Notes: a model not told the origin generated them from the letters alone. Positions 1 through 9,223 are shown, counted from the stretch's first letter. The stretch is 64,000 nucleotides of DNA from Sphingobium sp. CECT 9361 (GCF_918741285.1 NZ_CAKKNC010000008.1:62001-126000), one strand, 5' to 3'. Made by a program: numbers and translations.

Positions 1-1
1 C

Positions 2-493
2 GAACTGGTAGCAGCCGATCCTGCATTGCAGGGCAAGTCGCTGGTCGACCTCATCAAATCGTCGAAGGGCGGATTATTCAATCAGGTCGGTCAAATCTGG
101 AACCACAGCTTTTACTGGCTGGGCCTCAGCCCGGAAAAGCAGGAGCCGACCGGTGAATTGCTTACGCTCATCAACGATGGCTTCGGCTCGGTCGATGCAT
201 TGCTCGACAAGCTGAAGGCTGAAGCGGTGGGGCATTTTGCCAGCGGTTGGGCGGCACTCATCCTCAAGGATGGCAAGCTGGCAGTGACGTCCTACCATGA
301 CGCCGATTGTCCGATCGCACATGGCGATACGCCGTTGTTCATTCTGGATGTGTGGGAACATGCCTATTACATCGATTATCGCAACGCGCGTCCGGACTAT
401 GCCGGCGCCATTTTGAAGAATGCAGTAAACTGGGAATTCGTTGCTCAGAACCTTGATGGCGAGGGTGCTTCGCGGGCTGATCAGCAAGGTTGA
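2..493 (+). CDS. sodB: Superoxide dismutase, Fe/Mn type (5' end missing)
   Basis: Detoxifies superoxide to hydrogen peroxide and oxygen in the cytoplasm. The frame is open from base 2, so the N-terminal part lies outside the window; about 163 C-terminal residues remain of a protein that is usually near 200. Visible family marks are NHSFYWLGL (a metal-ligand histidine region), HFASGWAAL, and the metal-binding DVWEHAYYIDY near the C-terminus with its Asp and His ligands. The sequence looks more like the iron branch, but metal choice cannot be fixed by eye. A hairpin with a T run follows 30 bases after the stop, so it is probably the last gene of its transcript. Confidence 0.94.
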   Translation, partial: ELVAADPALQGKSLVDLIKSSKGGLFNQVGQIWNHSFYWLGLSPEKQEPTGELLTLINDGFGSVDALLDKLKAEAVGHFASGWAALILKDGKLAVTSYHDADCPIAHGDTPLFILDVWEHAYYIDYRNARPDYAGAILKNAVNWEFVAQNLDGEGASRADQQG

Positions 494-524
494 TCCAGCT
501 CCTTACATTTTACGTTTGATGTAA

Positions 525-566
525 AAAGACGCTGCCGTTCATTACGGTGGCGTCTTTACTTTTTTG
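525..566 (+). terminator. Rho-independent terminator after sodB
   Basis: A 13-bp stem (525-537 with 545-557; two pairs are G-U wobbles) with a 7-base loop is followed by a stretch rich in T. It lies just downstream of the superoxide dismutase stop and before the hemerythrin-like gene on the same strand. Confidence 0.8.
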
Positions 567-636
567 TAATCTATTCAATGCGATGAATTGTCCAGGCCGT
601 TGTTTCTAAAAACAGGCTTGGGGGGTTGGATAGTTT

Positions 637-1083
637 ATGAATATCGCCGAGCTACGAGACCAGCACGACAGCATCATGGCCGTTGCGAATGAGCTTCGCA
701 TTGCAGTCGGCGATGTTTCCACGCCCAAACCGGTGTCAGCCATACGCTGGCGCTTGGCCCGGCTTTTGCTGGCGCATCTGGCCATAGAGGACGGCCATTT
801 CTATCCATCCATGCTGTGCCATAGCGACCGCGCGGCTCAGGAAAAAGCGGACCGGTTTCAGAAGGAGATGGGCAAGCTCTCGTCTGCATTCAGCCAATAT
901 ATGGCTGCATGGACGGATGTGCAGATCGGCAAGGACTGGCCGAAGTTCTGTACGACGACCCAGGACATACTGGCTGCGCTCGAACGGCGGGTGGCGCAGG
1001 AAAACGCGCAGCTTTATCCGCTGGCCCCTCCAGGTTGGAACATTTATTCGGCTGCTCCCCCTTTGCTATGCCCAGCTATCTGA
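637..1083 (+). CDS. Hemerythrin-like HHE domain protein
   Basis: A 148-residue protein with an HHE cation-binding four-helix fold. The sequence shows a histidine at the start of helix 1 (RDQHDSIM), the pattern LLAHLAIEDGHFYP in helix 2 and a degenerate second motif RRVAQENAQLYPL, where the usual histidine is replaced. Members of the family bind a di-iron centre and sense or store oxygen or iron; the exact role here is unknown. The tail after residue 130 (proline, tryptophan, then hydrophobic residues) is not part of the fold. A G-run precedes the ATG. It converges on yciB with an 11-base gap. Confidence 0.8.
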   Translation: MNIAELRDQHDSIMAVANELRIAVGDVSTPKPVSAIRWRLARLLLAHLAIEDGHFYPSMLCHSDRAAQEKADRFQKEMGKLSSAFSQYMAAWTDVQIGKDWPKFCTTTQDILAALERRVAQENAQLYPLAPPGWNIYSAAPPLLCPAI

Positions 1084-1093
1084 CGATTCCTTG

Positions 1094-1726
1094 CTATCCT
1101 TGGGGCGGAGTAGTCTCGCCGATTTCGTCGCTGTCGACCTTATCACCGACGGACAGTCCGTGCCGCATGAGCATCGGAATATTGGCCGCCGCGAAGAGGA
1201 AAGAGGCTGTTGTGACCCCAAGAGCTTTAAAAAGCAGCCATTGTTCGTCGCTTAACAGTTTCCGTGCTGTTTCATTGGTAACGGCTAAAAAAACGAAAAA
1301 GAAAGCCCAATTACGAGATAACTTGCGCCAGCCCTCTTCAGTTAAACCATCGTAAGCGGCTTGAAGCAGATATTTAAGAAGGGGTTTGCCCCTCAGTAGT
1401 CCTGCGAACAACATCAAAGCAAAAAAACTATATATAATTGTCGGTTTTATTTTGATGAAGGTCATGTCATCAAAATAAATTGTCAGCGAACCAAAAAAAA
1501 GAACAAGAATTGCTGACAACCACAGCATTGGGGAAATTCGGCCTAGTTGCCACTTTGACACGATTACGGCAATGACAATGGCAGCCATGAATATGGCTGT
1601 CCCCATAATGACGCCGAACATTCGATAGCCCAGAAAAAAAACGAGGAGCGGCCCAAAATCCAGTAGTAGGCTAAGCGTGCCGTTATGCGCTGGCTTGGTT
1701 GCCGGAGCGGAATTGTCAGCGGGCAT
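1094..1726 (-). CDS. yciB: Inner-membrane septation protein A family (YciB/IspA)
   Basis: A 210-residue polytopic membrane protein with about five or six hydrophobic segments. It belongs to the YciB/septation protein A family, which is linked to envelope and cell-division functions. Characteristic segments include LLLDFGPLLVFFLGYR near the N-terminus, KPTIIYSFFALML in the middle and GWRKLSRNWAFFFVFLAVTNE before the last helices. I chose the ATG at 1726 because family members start shortly before the LDFGPLLVFF segment; the frame is open further upstream but only inside ftsY. The start overlaps the ftsY stop region by 11 bases, which indicates translational coupling in the dapF-mtaB-ftsY-yciB run. 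Confidence 0.88.
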   Translation of the reverse strand: MPADNSAPATKPAHNGTLSLLLDFGPLLVFFLGYRMFGVIMGTAIFMAAIVIAVIVSKWQLGRISPMLWLSAILVLFFGSLTIYFDDMTFIKIKPTIIYSFFALMLFAGLLRGKPLLKYLLQAAYDGLTEEGWRKLSRNWAFFFVFLAVTNETARKLLSDEQWLLFKALGVTTASFLFAAANIPMLMRHGLSVGDKVDSDEIGETTPPQG

Positions 1727-2648
1727 AAGCGGTTCCTGCGATGGCGCGCGCCATGTCGGCAGCATCGAAGGGGCGCAGGTCTTCGATCTTCTCACCAACG
1801 CCAATGGCGTGAATAGGCAGGCGATATTTCTCTGCAGCGGCAACAAGCACACCGCCGCGGGCGGTGCCATCCAGCTTGGTCATGACCAGGCCGGTGACAG
1901 CCGCGACGTCCTGAAACACTTCGATCTGGCTCAAGGCGTTCTGGCCCGTGGTGGCGTCGAGGACGAGGACGACATCGTGCGGAGACGCAGGATTGATACG
2001 GCCCAGGACGCGGCGGATTTTGGCTAGCTCGTCCATCAACTCGCGCTTGTTCTGCAAACGCCCTGCCGTATCGACGATCAATACGTCGATGCCGGTTTCG
2101 GTGGCCTGCTTCACCGCCTCGAACACGATCCCGGCCGCGTCGCCCCCTTCTTTGCCCGATACGATAGGGATGCCAAGACGGTCGGCCCATACGCGAAGCT
2201 GGCCGATGGCAGCGGCGCGGAACGTGTCGCCTGCCGCCAGCATCACGCCATAATCCTGCTCGATGAACAGGTTGGCCAGCTTGGCAATGGTGGTGGTCTT
2301 GCCCGATCCGTTGACGCCGATGACGAGGATCACCTGCGGCCGAGGAAAGGCTTCGATCTCCAGCGGGCGGGCGACGGGGGCCAGCACCTTTTCGATTTCC
2401 TCCGCAATAATCTCGCGCAGATATTCCTCGGTCAGTTCCTTGTTGAACCGTCCTTCGGAAAGACGCTCCCGGATGCGACCGGCCATGGCAGGGCCGAGGT
2501 CGGACATGATCAGCGCTTCCTCGATCTCGTCGAGCGTCTGCTCGTCGAGGGCGGCGCGGCTGAACAGCCCGGTCAGATTGTCGCCAAGGCGATCGGATGT
2601 GCGTTTCAGGCCGCCAAAAAGACGGTCGCGCCAGCTCGTTTCACTCAT
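1716..2648 (-). CDS. ftsY: Signal recognition particle receptor FtsY
   Basis: GTPase that receives ribosome-SRP complexes at the inner membrane; partner of Ffh, encoded about 4 kb away. The 310-residue protein has the NG domain: an N-terminal helical bundle, the P-loop GVNGSGKTTTIAKLA (about residue 112), the insertion DTFRAAA, DTAGR (about 193), TKLDGTARGG and the closing GVGEKIEDLRPF. It lacks the long acidic A domain of enteric FtsY, as is common in alphaproteobacteria. It overlaps the mtaB stop by 8 bases and is followed by yciB, so the genes are likely co-transcribed. Confidence 0.97.
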   Translation of the reverse strand: MSETSWRDRLFGGLKRTSDRLGDNLTGLFSRAALDEQTLDEIEEALIMSDLGPAMAGRIRERLSEGRFNKELTEEYLREIIAEEIEKVLAPVARPLEIEAFPRPQVILVIGVNGSGKTTTIAKLANLFIEQDYGVMLAAGDTFRAAAIGQLRVWADRLGIPIVSGKEGGDAAGIVFEAVKQATETGIDVLIVDTAGRLQNKRELMDELAKIRRVLGRINPASPHDVVLVLDATTGQNALSQIEVFQDVAAVTGLVMTKLDGTARGGVLVAAAEKYRLPIHAIGVGEKIEDLRPFDAADMARAIAGTAYAR

Positions 2649-3921
2649 GGGGAGCCTCTTGCGCGATCAGGCGTCCATTCTCAAGCGCTGTAACGTAGAC
2701 GGGAAGGATTTCACCCGGTGTGGCGGGCCGGGTCAGCGCAACAGGCGCGAAGCTTTCTGCATGACCGGCCATGCCGCTGCGTTCGACCAGCACGTCCTGA
2801 CGTGTGCCTATTAAGCTGCGCAGCCATGACCGACGCTGATCCTCGCAAGCGCTGCGCAGCCTGGCAGCGCGGGACTTGACGATTGTGGCGTTGACCTGGG
2901 GCATTCGGGCGGCTGGGGTGCCGCTGCGGGGAGAGTAAGGGAAGATATGACCGTGGACGATTTGGCAGTTCTCAACCAGCGCTAGGCTGTTGGCGAACAT
3001 CGCGTCGGTTTCGGTGGGAAATCCTGCAATGATGTCCGCCCCGATAGCAATGTCCGGGCGTCGACTTTTTATACGATCGACGAGTGCGATAGCCTGTGCA
3101 CGCGTATGGCGGCGCTTCATACGCTTCAGGATCATATCGTCACCGGCCTGCAACGAAAGATGTAGGTGCGGCATCAATCGCGGTTCACCGACGATAAGGT
3201 CGAACAGGCAGTCGTCGATTTCGACGCTATCCAGCGACGAAAGGCGAAGGCGGGGCAGATTGGGAACGTGCTTCAGGATGCGCTCAACCAACAGGCCTAG
3301 CGTTGGATTGCCGGGGAGGTCCGGACCATAGCTCGTCACGTCCACGCCGGTCAGCACTATCTCGCGATAACCGCTATCCACCAGCGCCTTTATCTTGTCG
3401 ATGACTGCGCCGGCCGGCACGGACCGGCTGTTGCCGCGTCCGTAGGGGATAATGCAGAAGGTGCAGCGATGGTCGCAGCCATTTTGCACTTCGATGAAAC
3501 CGCGCACCCGGTCGGCAAAGCCGCTCACCATATGCGGTGTTGTTTCGCGCAGGGCCATGATGTCGGAGACGTGGATTTTGGGGTCTTCCGCCTCTCCGAT
3601 AAAATCTGTGGCGGACGTAACGAAGCTCTCTGCTTCAAACTTCTCCTTGTTGCCGATCACCCGATCGACTTCCGGCATGGCGGCGAACATGGCAGGATCG
3701 GTTTGCGCTGCGCAGCCTGTGACCACGATCCGCGCATCCGGCCGGTCGCGGCGGGCGCGACGTATGGCCTGGCGCGTCTGCCGCACAGCTTCGCCGGTTA
3801 CGGCGCAACTATTGACGATGACGAGATCGTCCTGCGGTCCCGCAAGCTGCCGCATCGTTTCGCTCTCGGCAATGTTGAGGCGACAACCCAATGTAATGAG
3901 CTGCGGTCCCGCGCTCCTCAA
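2641..3921 (-). CDS. mtaB: tRNA t6A37 methylthiotransferase MtaB (radical SAM)
   Basis: Converts t6A to ms2t6A at position 37 of tRNAs reading ANN codons. The 426-residue protein shows the three-domain layout of methylthiotransferases: an N-terminal UPF0004 domain with cysteines in TLGCRLN, NSCAVTGEA and VTGCAAQTDP; a radical SAM domain with the CxxxCxxC cluster in NGCDHRCTFCIIPYGRG (about residue 148); and a C-terminal TRAM-like part. The start is a TTG at 3921, just upstream of the conserved LITLGCRLN, with GGAG about 8 bases before it and overlapping the dapF stop. It is the second gene of the dapF-mtaB-ftsY-yciB operon. Confidence 0.94.
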   Translation of the reverse strand: MRSAGPQLITLGCRLNIAESETMRQLAGPQDDLVIVNSCAVTGEAVRQTRQAIRRARRDRPDARIVVTGCAAQTDPAMFAAMPEVDRVIGNKEKFEAESFVTSATDFIGEAEDPKIHVSDIMALRETTPHMVSGFADRVRGFIEVQNGCDHRCTFCIIPYGRGNSRSVPAGAVIDKIKALVDSGYREIVLTGVDVTSYGPDLPGNPTLGLLVERILKHVPNLPRLRLSSLDSVEIDDCLFDLIVGEPRLMPHLHLSLQAGDDMILKRMKRRHTRAQAIALVDRIKSRRPDIAIGADIIAGFPTETDAMFANSLALVENCQIVHGHIFPYSPRSGTPAARMPQVNATIVKSRAARLRSACEDQRRSWLRSLIGTRQDVLVERSGMAGHAESFAPVALTRPATPGEILPVYVTALENGRLIAQEAPHE

Positions 3922-4721
3922 AAGCGGCTCCAGTCGGCTTCTCCGTCGAATACATGCGTCGCGGGGCCGCGCATCGATATGCTGCCGCCAGGTTGCCAGT
4001 CGATGGTCAGTTCACCGCCAGGTAGCGCCACCGTCACCGGACCTTTTGCAAGGCCGCGCCGTATGGCGGCTACCGCTGTGGCGCAGGCGCCGGTGCCGCA
4101 CGCGCGCGTGATGCCCGCACCGCGCTCCCAGACGATCAGGCGGATACGGTCGGGGCTTTCGACTTCAGCGAAGTTGACGTTGATGCGCGCAGGGAAAAGT
4201 GGGTCGGTCTCTATCACAGCGCCGAGCCGCGCCGCTTCGGCCATATCCATGCCGGGCCGGAAAAAGACAATGTGCGGATTACCCACATTTGCCGCGCTCG
4301 GGTCAGCAAGATATTCCCATCCGACAGGCATGTCGCGCGTGTCCATTGGGTAGGCGAGTGGAATTTGGTCCCAATCGAAGCGCGGGACGCCCATGTCGAC
4401 GATAGCGCCGCCTTCGATCAGGCGCGCGTCGAGCAAGCCGCCCTTGGTTTCGATGGAAACGTCCTTGCCCAAGAACAGGGGGACGCAGCGCGTCGCATTG
4501 CCGCAGGCTTCGACTTCGCTTCCGTCTGCATTGAATATCCGCATCTTCACATCGGCAGCATCCGACGGTTCGATAACGATGAGCTGATCGCATCCTATCC
4601 CCGCATGGCGATCGGCAATGGCGCGGGCGCGGCTTGCTGGCATGGCAACAGGCGCATCTCGTGCGTCGATCACGACGAAATCATTGCCCAGACCATGCAT
4701 TTTGGAGAAACGACCGTTCAT
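3918..4721 (-). CDS. dapF: Diaminopimelate epimerase
   Basis: Interconverts LL- and meso-diaminopimelate, the penultimate step of lysine synthesis and the source of the peptidoglycan cross-linking residue. About 267 residues. The N-terminal FSKMHGLGNDFVVIDAR is a family signature. The two catalytic cysteines lie in EACGNATRC and RACGTGACAT. The frame stays open to an ATG at 4757, but I prefer the ATG at 4721 because it sits eight residues before the conserved MHGLGNDF and has a purine-rich upstream sequence; an ATG at 4730 is a third choice. It heads the operon and overlaps mtaB by four bases. Confidence 0.95.
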   Translation of the reverse strand: MNGRFSKMHGLGNDFVVIDARDAPVAMPASRARAIADRHAGIGCDQLIVIEPSDAADVKMRIFNADGSEVEACGNATRCVPLFLGKDVSIETKGGLLDARLIEGGAIVDMGVPRFDWDQIPLAYPMDTRDMPVGWEYLADPSAANVGNPHIVFFRPGMDMAEAARLGAVIETDPLFPARINVNFAEVESPDRIRLIVWERGAGITRACGTGACATAVAAIRRGLAKGPVTVALPGGELTIDWQPGGSISMRGPATHVFDGEADWSRF

Positions 4722-4777
4722 CCCCGCCATGTAGGGATGATGAGCAGGGCTGTCCATCGAACGTCGTTTGAAGTCTG

Positions 4778-6415
4778 TTATCCAGCCAGGCGATTTTGCT
4801 CGTCGGCAGATATTTCTGTCCGGGGTAAATGCGCTTCGTGGGCAGGAAGCATGTTGCGGTCAGCCAGCATGCGTCGAGTCTGTTCTACGGTCATCGGCTT
4901 TCCAAAATGCCAGCCTTGCCCCTTGGCTAAACCCAGGCCGCGCAGTTGCGTTTCAATCGCGAGCGTTTCGACGCCTTCAGCTGTAACAGGCAGGCCCAGA
5001 CTTTCGCCCAGCCGGGCTATCGCAGTCACGATAGCCGCATTCTCGCCATTGTCGCCCATTGCAGTTACGAAGCTGCGATCGATCTTGATCCGATCGAACG
5101 GCAAGGCGCGCAAATGTGCAAGCGAACTGTATCCCGTTCCGAAATCGTCAAGCGCAACGCGAATGCCCTGGTTTTTGAGGCTTTGGACGATGGCCTTGGC
5201 GAGTTCCAGATTCTCGAACAGGCAGCTTTCGGTAATTTCGACTTCCAGCCGGTTGGCGGGATATCCGGTCTCCAGAAGGAGTTTGAGGATTTTCTGACTG
5301 AACCACGGGTCGCGTAATTGGGAAGGGGAGATGTTGACGGACAGAGTCAGAGAGGGGTCCCAGTTGCGCGCATCGGTAAAGGCGCGCCGCATCACAGCGA
5401 AAGACAATTCGCCGATCATGCCGCTTTCTTCGGCAATCGGAATGAACATGTCCGGTTGAACAATGCCCAAGCTAGGGCTTTCCCATCGGGCCAGCATCTC
5501 GAAACCGAGCAGTTTGCCCGATGTCAGTTCAACCTGCGGTTCGTAATAAGGGACGAATTCTCCAGCGGCTATGCCGCCGCGCATACCGCCTTCGATCATG
5601 TTGCGATGTTGCAGTACCTCTTCCATCGCAGGCTCAAACCAACTGTGGCGGTTGCGTCCCGCATTCTTGGCGGCGTACATGGCGATATCGGCACGGCGGA
5701 TCAAAACGTCGATGGTGTCGCCATCGGTATCGGACCGTGCAATGCCCAGAGAGGTGCTGATCGCCAACTCGCGGTTATCATGGCTAATCGGCAGTGTCAT
5801 GGCAGCGACAATGTCTTCGGCGATCCTCTCGATCATCTCGCCCTGACCATCGTCGAATGTACATGCGCAGGTGAACTCGTCGCCACCGAGCCTGGCGGCG
5901 ATGGAACTGGGCGGGAGGATTTTGGACATCCGCTCTGCCACGATCTTCAGCACGACATCCCCTGCTTCATGTCCATGGATGTCATTGATCGTTTTGAAGT
6001 GGTCGAGATCAAGCAGCATTATCGCAACGGTCTTACCGCTGCGACCGGCATCGCGGATCATCGCCGTGCATTTTTCCTGAAAGGAGCGCCGATTGAAGAA
6101 ATTGGTAAGCGGATCGATGGACGCAAGCGTGCTCGCGCGTTGCTCGGCGGCTGCGCGATGGGACACCTCTTTCTGAAGATCGCGATACCGGCGATAACCG
6201 AACAGTATCAGCGCGACGTTCAGCAACACAGCGATCGTCAGCACTTCTTCTACGCCGGCGCCCAAGCCGGCAAAGGCCGCGATCACCTGACCGATCGCTT
6301 CGCTGCCATTGAATACGAACAGCAGCGCCGCCGCAAAGAGGATTCCGCCCGTGAGCAAATCCTGTTGCGTCTTGTCTTTTGAGCCTGTCATATTTCCCGG
6401 CTGCGGCGCGTCCAT
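4778..6415 (-). CDS. Membrane GGDEF-EAL cyclic-di-GMP protein
   Basis: Predicted bifunctional or regulatory c-di-GMP enzyme of about 545 residues. Two hydrophobic segments near the N-terminus (GGILFAAALLFVF and VLTIAVLLNVALILFGY) anchor it in the membrane, followed by a short linker. The GGDEF domain has an intact RLGGDEF and no obvious RxxD inhibitory site. The EAL domain has EML in place of EAL but keeps the other catalytic pieces: NISPSQL, EITESC, LDDFGTGYSS, KIDRSF and AEGVET. A phosphodiesterase is therefore plausible, and the cyclase domain could be active or only bind GTP. I chose the ATG at 6415; a TTG at 6484 gives 23 more residues. No dedicated sensory domain is visible. Confidence 0.9.
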   Translation of the reverse strand: MDAPQPGNMTGSKDKTQQDLLTGGILFAAALLFVFNGSEAIGQVIAAFAGLGAGVEEVLTIAVLLNVALILFGYRRYRDLQKEVSHRAAAEQRASTLASIDPLTNFFNRRSFQEKCTAMIRDAGRSGKTVAIMLLDLDHFKTINDIHGHEAGDVVLKIVAERMSKILPPSSIAARLGGDEFTCACTFDDGQGEMIERIAEDIVAAMTLPISHDNRELAISTSLGIARSDTDGDTIDVLIRRADIAMYAAKNAGRNRHSWFEPAMEEVLQHRNMIEGGMRGGIAAGEFVPYYEPQVELTSGKLLGFEMLARWESPSLGIVQPDMFIPIAEESGMIGELSFAVMRRAFTDARNWDPSLTLSVNISPSQLRDPWFSQKILKLLLETGYPANRLEVEITESCLFENLELAKAIVQSLKNQGIRVALDDFGTGYSSLAHLRALPFDRIKIDRSFVTAMGDNGENAAIVTAIARLGESLGLPVTAEGVETLAIETQLRGLGLAKGQGWHFGKPMTVEQTRRMLADRNMLPAHEAHLPRTEISADEQNRLAG

Positions 6416-6712
6416 AATGCTGCTGATCCCCTTTGCGGCGGAGTGTGCGCGAAATGCATTGAGAAGGGGTAAACTCTTTCGCAATTGCGGGAGGCCGTAT
6501 GGGATCGGCTTGCAACTAGGGGCCTGCTGGGGTACAGGCGGCTCAACATTGGCAGGCTAGTCCTGTCGATATCCTGACAAATCCGATGAGCCATGATGTT
6601 CCGCGTGAACGGCCCGAAGGATAACGCTGGTTGGCGAGGTTTCGCCCACCGGCGTATTTGTCGTTTGGGATAATGTCGGTTTTCGGGGCTTTCCCCCGAA
6701 TGTGAGGTTTGC

Positions 6713-8188
6713 ATGTTCGATTCACTGAGCGATCGTTTAGGCGGCGTATTCGACAAGCTGAAGGGCCGTGGCGCCCTGACCGAATCGGATGTGCGTGGCG
6801 CCATGCGCGAAGTGCGTATCGCGCTGCTGGAGGCGGACGTCGCGCTTCCGGTGGTTCGCGATTTTGTCGATAAGGTTACCGAAGAAGCTGTCGGCCAGAA
6901 TGTGCTGCGGTCGGTTACGCCGGGGCAGCAGGTCGTCAAGATTGTTAGCGATGCGCTGACCGCGATGCTCGGGTCCGACACGGTCGACCTGATGATCGAC
7001 GTGACCCCGCCCGCTGTCATCATGATGGTCGGTCTGCAGGGATCGGGCAAGACCACGACAACGGCCAAGCTTGCCAAGCGGTTGAAGGAAAAAGACCGCA
7101 AGAAGGTCATGATGGCGTCGCTCGACGTTCAGCGTCCTGCGGCGCAGGAGCAGTTGGCAGTGCTGGGTGAGCAGTGCGGCGTGGCGACGTTGCCGATCAT
7201 TGCAGGGCAACAGCCGGTCGATATCGCTCGCCGCGCGCTCCAGTCCGCAAAGCTGCAGGGCTTCGACGTCGTCATGCTCGACACCGCTGGCCGCCTGCAT
7301 GTCGATCAGGCGCTGATGGACGAGATGAAGGCGGTTGCGGACATCGCAACGCCGCATGAAATCTTGCTGGTGGTGGATTCGCTGACGGGTCAGGACGCCG
7401 TCAACGTCGCGAAGAACTTCACCGAACAGGTGCCGTTGACCGGCGTGGTGCTCACCCGCATGGACGGCGATGCGCGCGGTGGTGCGGCGCTCTCGATGCG
7501 TGCCGTCACAGGTCAGCCGATCAAATTTGCCGGTGTCGGCGAAAAGCTCGATGCAATCGAGGTGTTTCACCCCGGTCGCGTTGCCAGCCGTATCCTTGGC
7601 ATGGGCGATGTGGTCAGTCTGGTCGAGCGCGCTGCGGAAAGTATCGATGCAGACGAAGCCGACAAGCTCGCCAAGAAGATGGCCAAGGGGCAGTTCGATC
7701 TCGACGATCTGCGCGCGCAACTGGGCCAGATGCGGCGCATGGGCGGGCTGGGCGCGCTGGCGGGCATGATCCCAGGCCTTAAGAAAGCGCAGATGGCGAT
7801 GGCGCAGAGCGGCGCCAGCGACAAGACGCTGGTGCACATGGATGCCATTCTGACGTCCATGACGCCGAAGGAAAGATCGCGCCCCGCGCTGATCAACGCA
7901 AAGCGCAAGATCCGCATTGCCAAGGGGTCCGGCACCACGGTGCAGGAAGTCAACCGTGTCCTGAAAATGCATCAGGAGATGGAAACGGCGATGAAGAAGA
8001 TTCGCAAGATGGGCGGATTGAAGGGGCTGGGCAAGATGTTCGCTGGGGGCGGCATGGGCGGTTTGCTCGGCGGCGGCGGTGCCGGCGGCATGGGCGGAGC
8101 AGGCGGCGGAATGGGCGCCATGCCCGGTTTGCCGGGTGGCGACATGCCGAAGCTGCCCCCCGGTTTCGACAAGTTCATGAAGAAATGA
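6713..8188 (+). CDS. ffh: Signal recognition particle protein Ffh
   Basis: The SRP GTPase that binds signal sequences of nascent membrane proteins and 4.5S RNA, and docks on FtsY. The 491-residue protein has an N domain, a G domain with GLQGSGKTTTTAKLA (about residue 105), DVQRPAA, DTAGR and TRMDGDARGG, and a methionine-rich M domain (from about 325) containing the RNA-binding helix region. The last 60 residues are rich in glycine, methionine and proline. GAGG precedes the ATG. About 300 bases upstream hold no gene and presumably the promoter of the ffh-rpsP-rimM operon. Long open frames on the opposite strand here are shadows. Confidence 0.98.
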   Translation: MFDSLSDRLGGVFDKLKGRGALTESDVRGAMREVRIALLEADVALPVVRDFVDKVTEEAVGQNVLRSVTPGQQVVKIVSDALTAMLGSDTVDLMIDVTPPAVIMMVGLQGSGKTTTTAKLAKRLKEKDRKKVMMASLDVQRPAAQEQLAVLGEQCGVATLPIIAGQQPVDIARRALQSAKLQGFDVVMLDTAGRLHVDQALMDEMKAVADIATPHEILLVVDSLTGQDAVNVAKNFTEQVPLTGVVLTRMDGDARGGAALSMRAVTGQPIKFAGVGEKLDAIEVFHPGRVASRILGMGDVVSLVERAAESIDADEADKLAKKMAKGQFDLDDLRAQLGQMRRMGGLGALAGMIPGLKKAQMAMAQSGASDKTLVHMDAILTSMTPKERSRPALINAKRKIRIAKGSGTTVQEVNRVLKMHQEMETAMKKIRKMGGLKGLGKMFAGGGMGGLLGGGGAGGMGGAGGGMGAMPGLPGGDMPKLPPGFDKFMKK

Positions 8189-8233
8189 CTTTAATACACT
8201 GATTTGAATGCAAGAAAGGTAAGGTAGAATTTT

Positions 8234-8689
8234 ATGGCAACTGCAATTCGTCTGTCGCGTGGCGGCTCCAAGAAGCGTCCCTATTACAAGATCGTCGTGA
8301 CCGACAGCCGCTCGTCGCGCGATGGCAAGTTCATCGAGCGTATCGGCAGCTACAACCCGCTGCTTTCCAAGGACGATGAGAAGCGCGTTGTTCTCGACGC
8401 AGATCGTGCGAAGCACTGGATCTCGGTCGGTGCGCAGCCCAGCGATCGCGTCGCTCGTTTCCTCGATGCCGCTGGTGTCCTGGAACGCGCTGCACGCAAC
8501 AACCCCAACAAGGCGAAGCCGGGCGAGAAGGCCACGGAACGCGCCGAAGAACGCGCCACCAAGTTGGCCGAAGCTGAAGAAGCCAAGAAGGCCGCCGAGG
8601 AAGCCGCCAAGGCACCTGCACCGGTAGAAGAAGCTGCCGCTGAAGAAGCGCCTGCTGCTGAAGCGACCGAAGAAACGGCGGAAGGCTAA
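8234..8689 (+). CDS. rpsP: 30S ribosomal protein S16 with long acidic tail
   Basis: Structural protein of the small ribosomal subunit. The first 85 residues are ordinary S16, beginning [20 protein letters not shown] and containing [14 protein letters not shown]. The last 65 or so residues are a low-complexity tail of Ala, Glu and Lys followed by Pro/Ala/Glu, likely a charged helix; many S16 proteins lack it, though alphaproteobacterial ones are often extended. It lies 45 bases after ffh and 3 bases before rimM, the conserved gene order for this operon. Confidence 0.98.
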   Translation: MATAIRLSRGGSKKRPYYKIVVTDSRSSRDGKFIERIGSYNPLLSKDDEKRVVLDADRAKHWISVGAQPSDRVARFLDAAGVLERAARNNPNKAKPGEKATERAEERATKLAEAEEAKKAAEEAAKAPAPVEEAAAEEAPAAEATEETAEG

Positions 8690-8692
8690 GCC

Positions 8693-9193
8693 TTGTCCGA
8701 TCGTCCCGTCACCCTTGCTGCCATCATCGGTGCGCATGGCGTGACGGGCGAGGTGCGCCTGAAGCTGTTTGCGCAAGGGGTCGATAGCCTCAAGCAATAT
8801 AAGAGTTTTGCGATTGGCGACCGGGTGCTGACGTTGAAGACGATCCGTCCCGGTCCCAATGGCGCTGTTGCGCGTTTTGCCGAAATCGGCGACCGTACGG
8901 CAGCCGAAGCGTTGCGCGGTACGGCGCTGACAGTGGCACGATCCGCCTTGCCGCCGTTGCCGGAGGGCGAATATTATCATGTCGACCTGATCGATTTGCC
9001 ATGCATATCGACCGAAGGCGAAGAATTGGGGCGGATCGTCGCGGTCGAGAATTTCGGCGCTGGCGACATCATCGAAGTCGAGCGACCCCGCCCGCCGCTG
9101 GACAGCAAGCCTGCCAAACGCTTCATGGTGCCGATCAAGGCCGTGGAGATTGGTGAGGACAAGGCGGTCATTGACGCGCTTTTCATCGTCTAG
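8693..9193 (+). CDS. rimM: Ribosome maturation factor RimM
   Basis: Assists 16S rRNA processing and assembly of the 30S head, and binds S19. The 166-residue protein has the RimM N-terminal domain (IIGAHGVTGEVRLK) and the PRC-barrel C-terminal domain (EYYHVDLIDLPC, then GRIVAVENFGAGDIIEV). The start is TTG at 8693, three bases after the rpsP stop and preceded by GGAAGG. The stop codon overlaps the first octamer of the putative vapB operator. Confidence 0.96.
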   Translation: MSDRPVTLAAIIGAHGVTGEVRLKLFAQGVDSLKQYKSFAIGDRVLTLKTIRPGPNGAVARFAEIGDRTAAEALRGTALTVARSALPPLPEGEYYHVDLIDLPCISTEGEELGRIVAVENFGAGDIIEVERPRPPLDSKPAKRFMVPIKAVEIGEDKAVIDALFIV

Positions 9194-9213
9194 TATATAC
9201 TTTGTGTATATAC
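9193..9213. promoter_or_regulatory. Putative operator of the vapBC module
   Basis: Two identical copies of the self-complementary octamer GTATATAC lie at 9193-9200 and 9206-9213, immediately before the GGAGG ribosome site of vapB. AbrB/VapB-type antitoxins usually autorepress by binding short palindromes overlapping their own promoter, so this is a good candidate site. Its role is inferred from position and symmetry only. Confidence 0.55.
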
Positions 9214-9223
9214 GGAGGCCGTG

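Noticed and set aside
6737..8980. A 747-codon open frame on the minus strand across ffh, rpsP and rimM
   Set aside because: It is antisense to three unmistakable genes, has no protein motif and is rich in His, Arg and Gln, as expected for a shadow of G+C-rich coding DNA.
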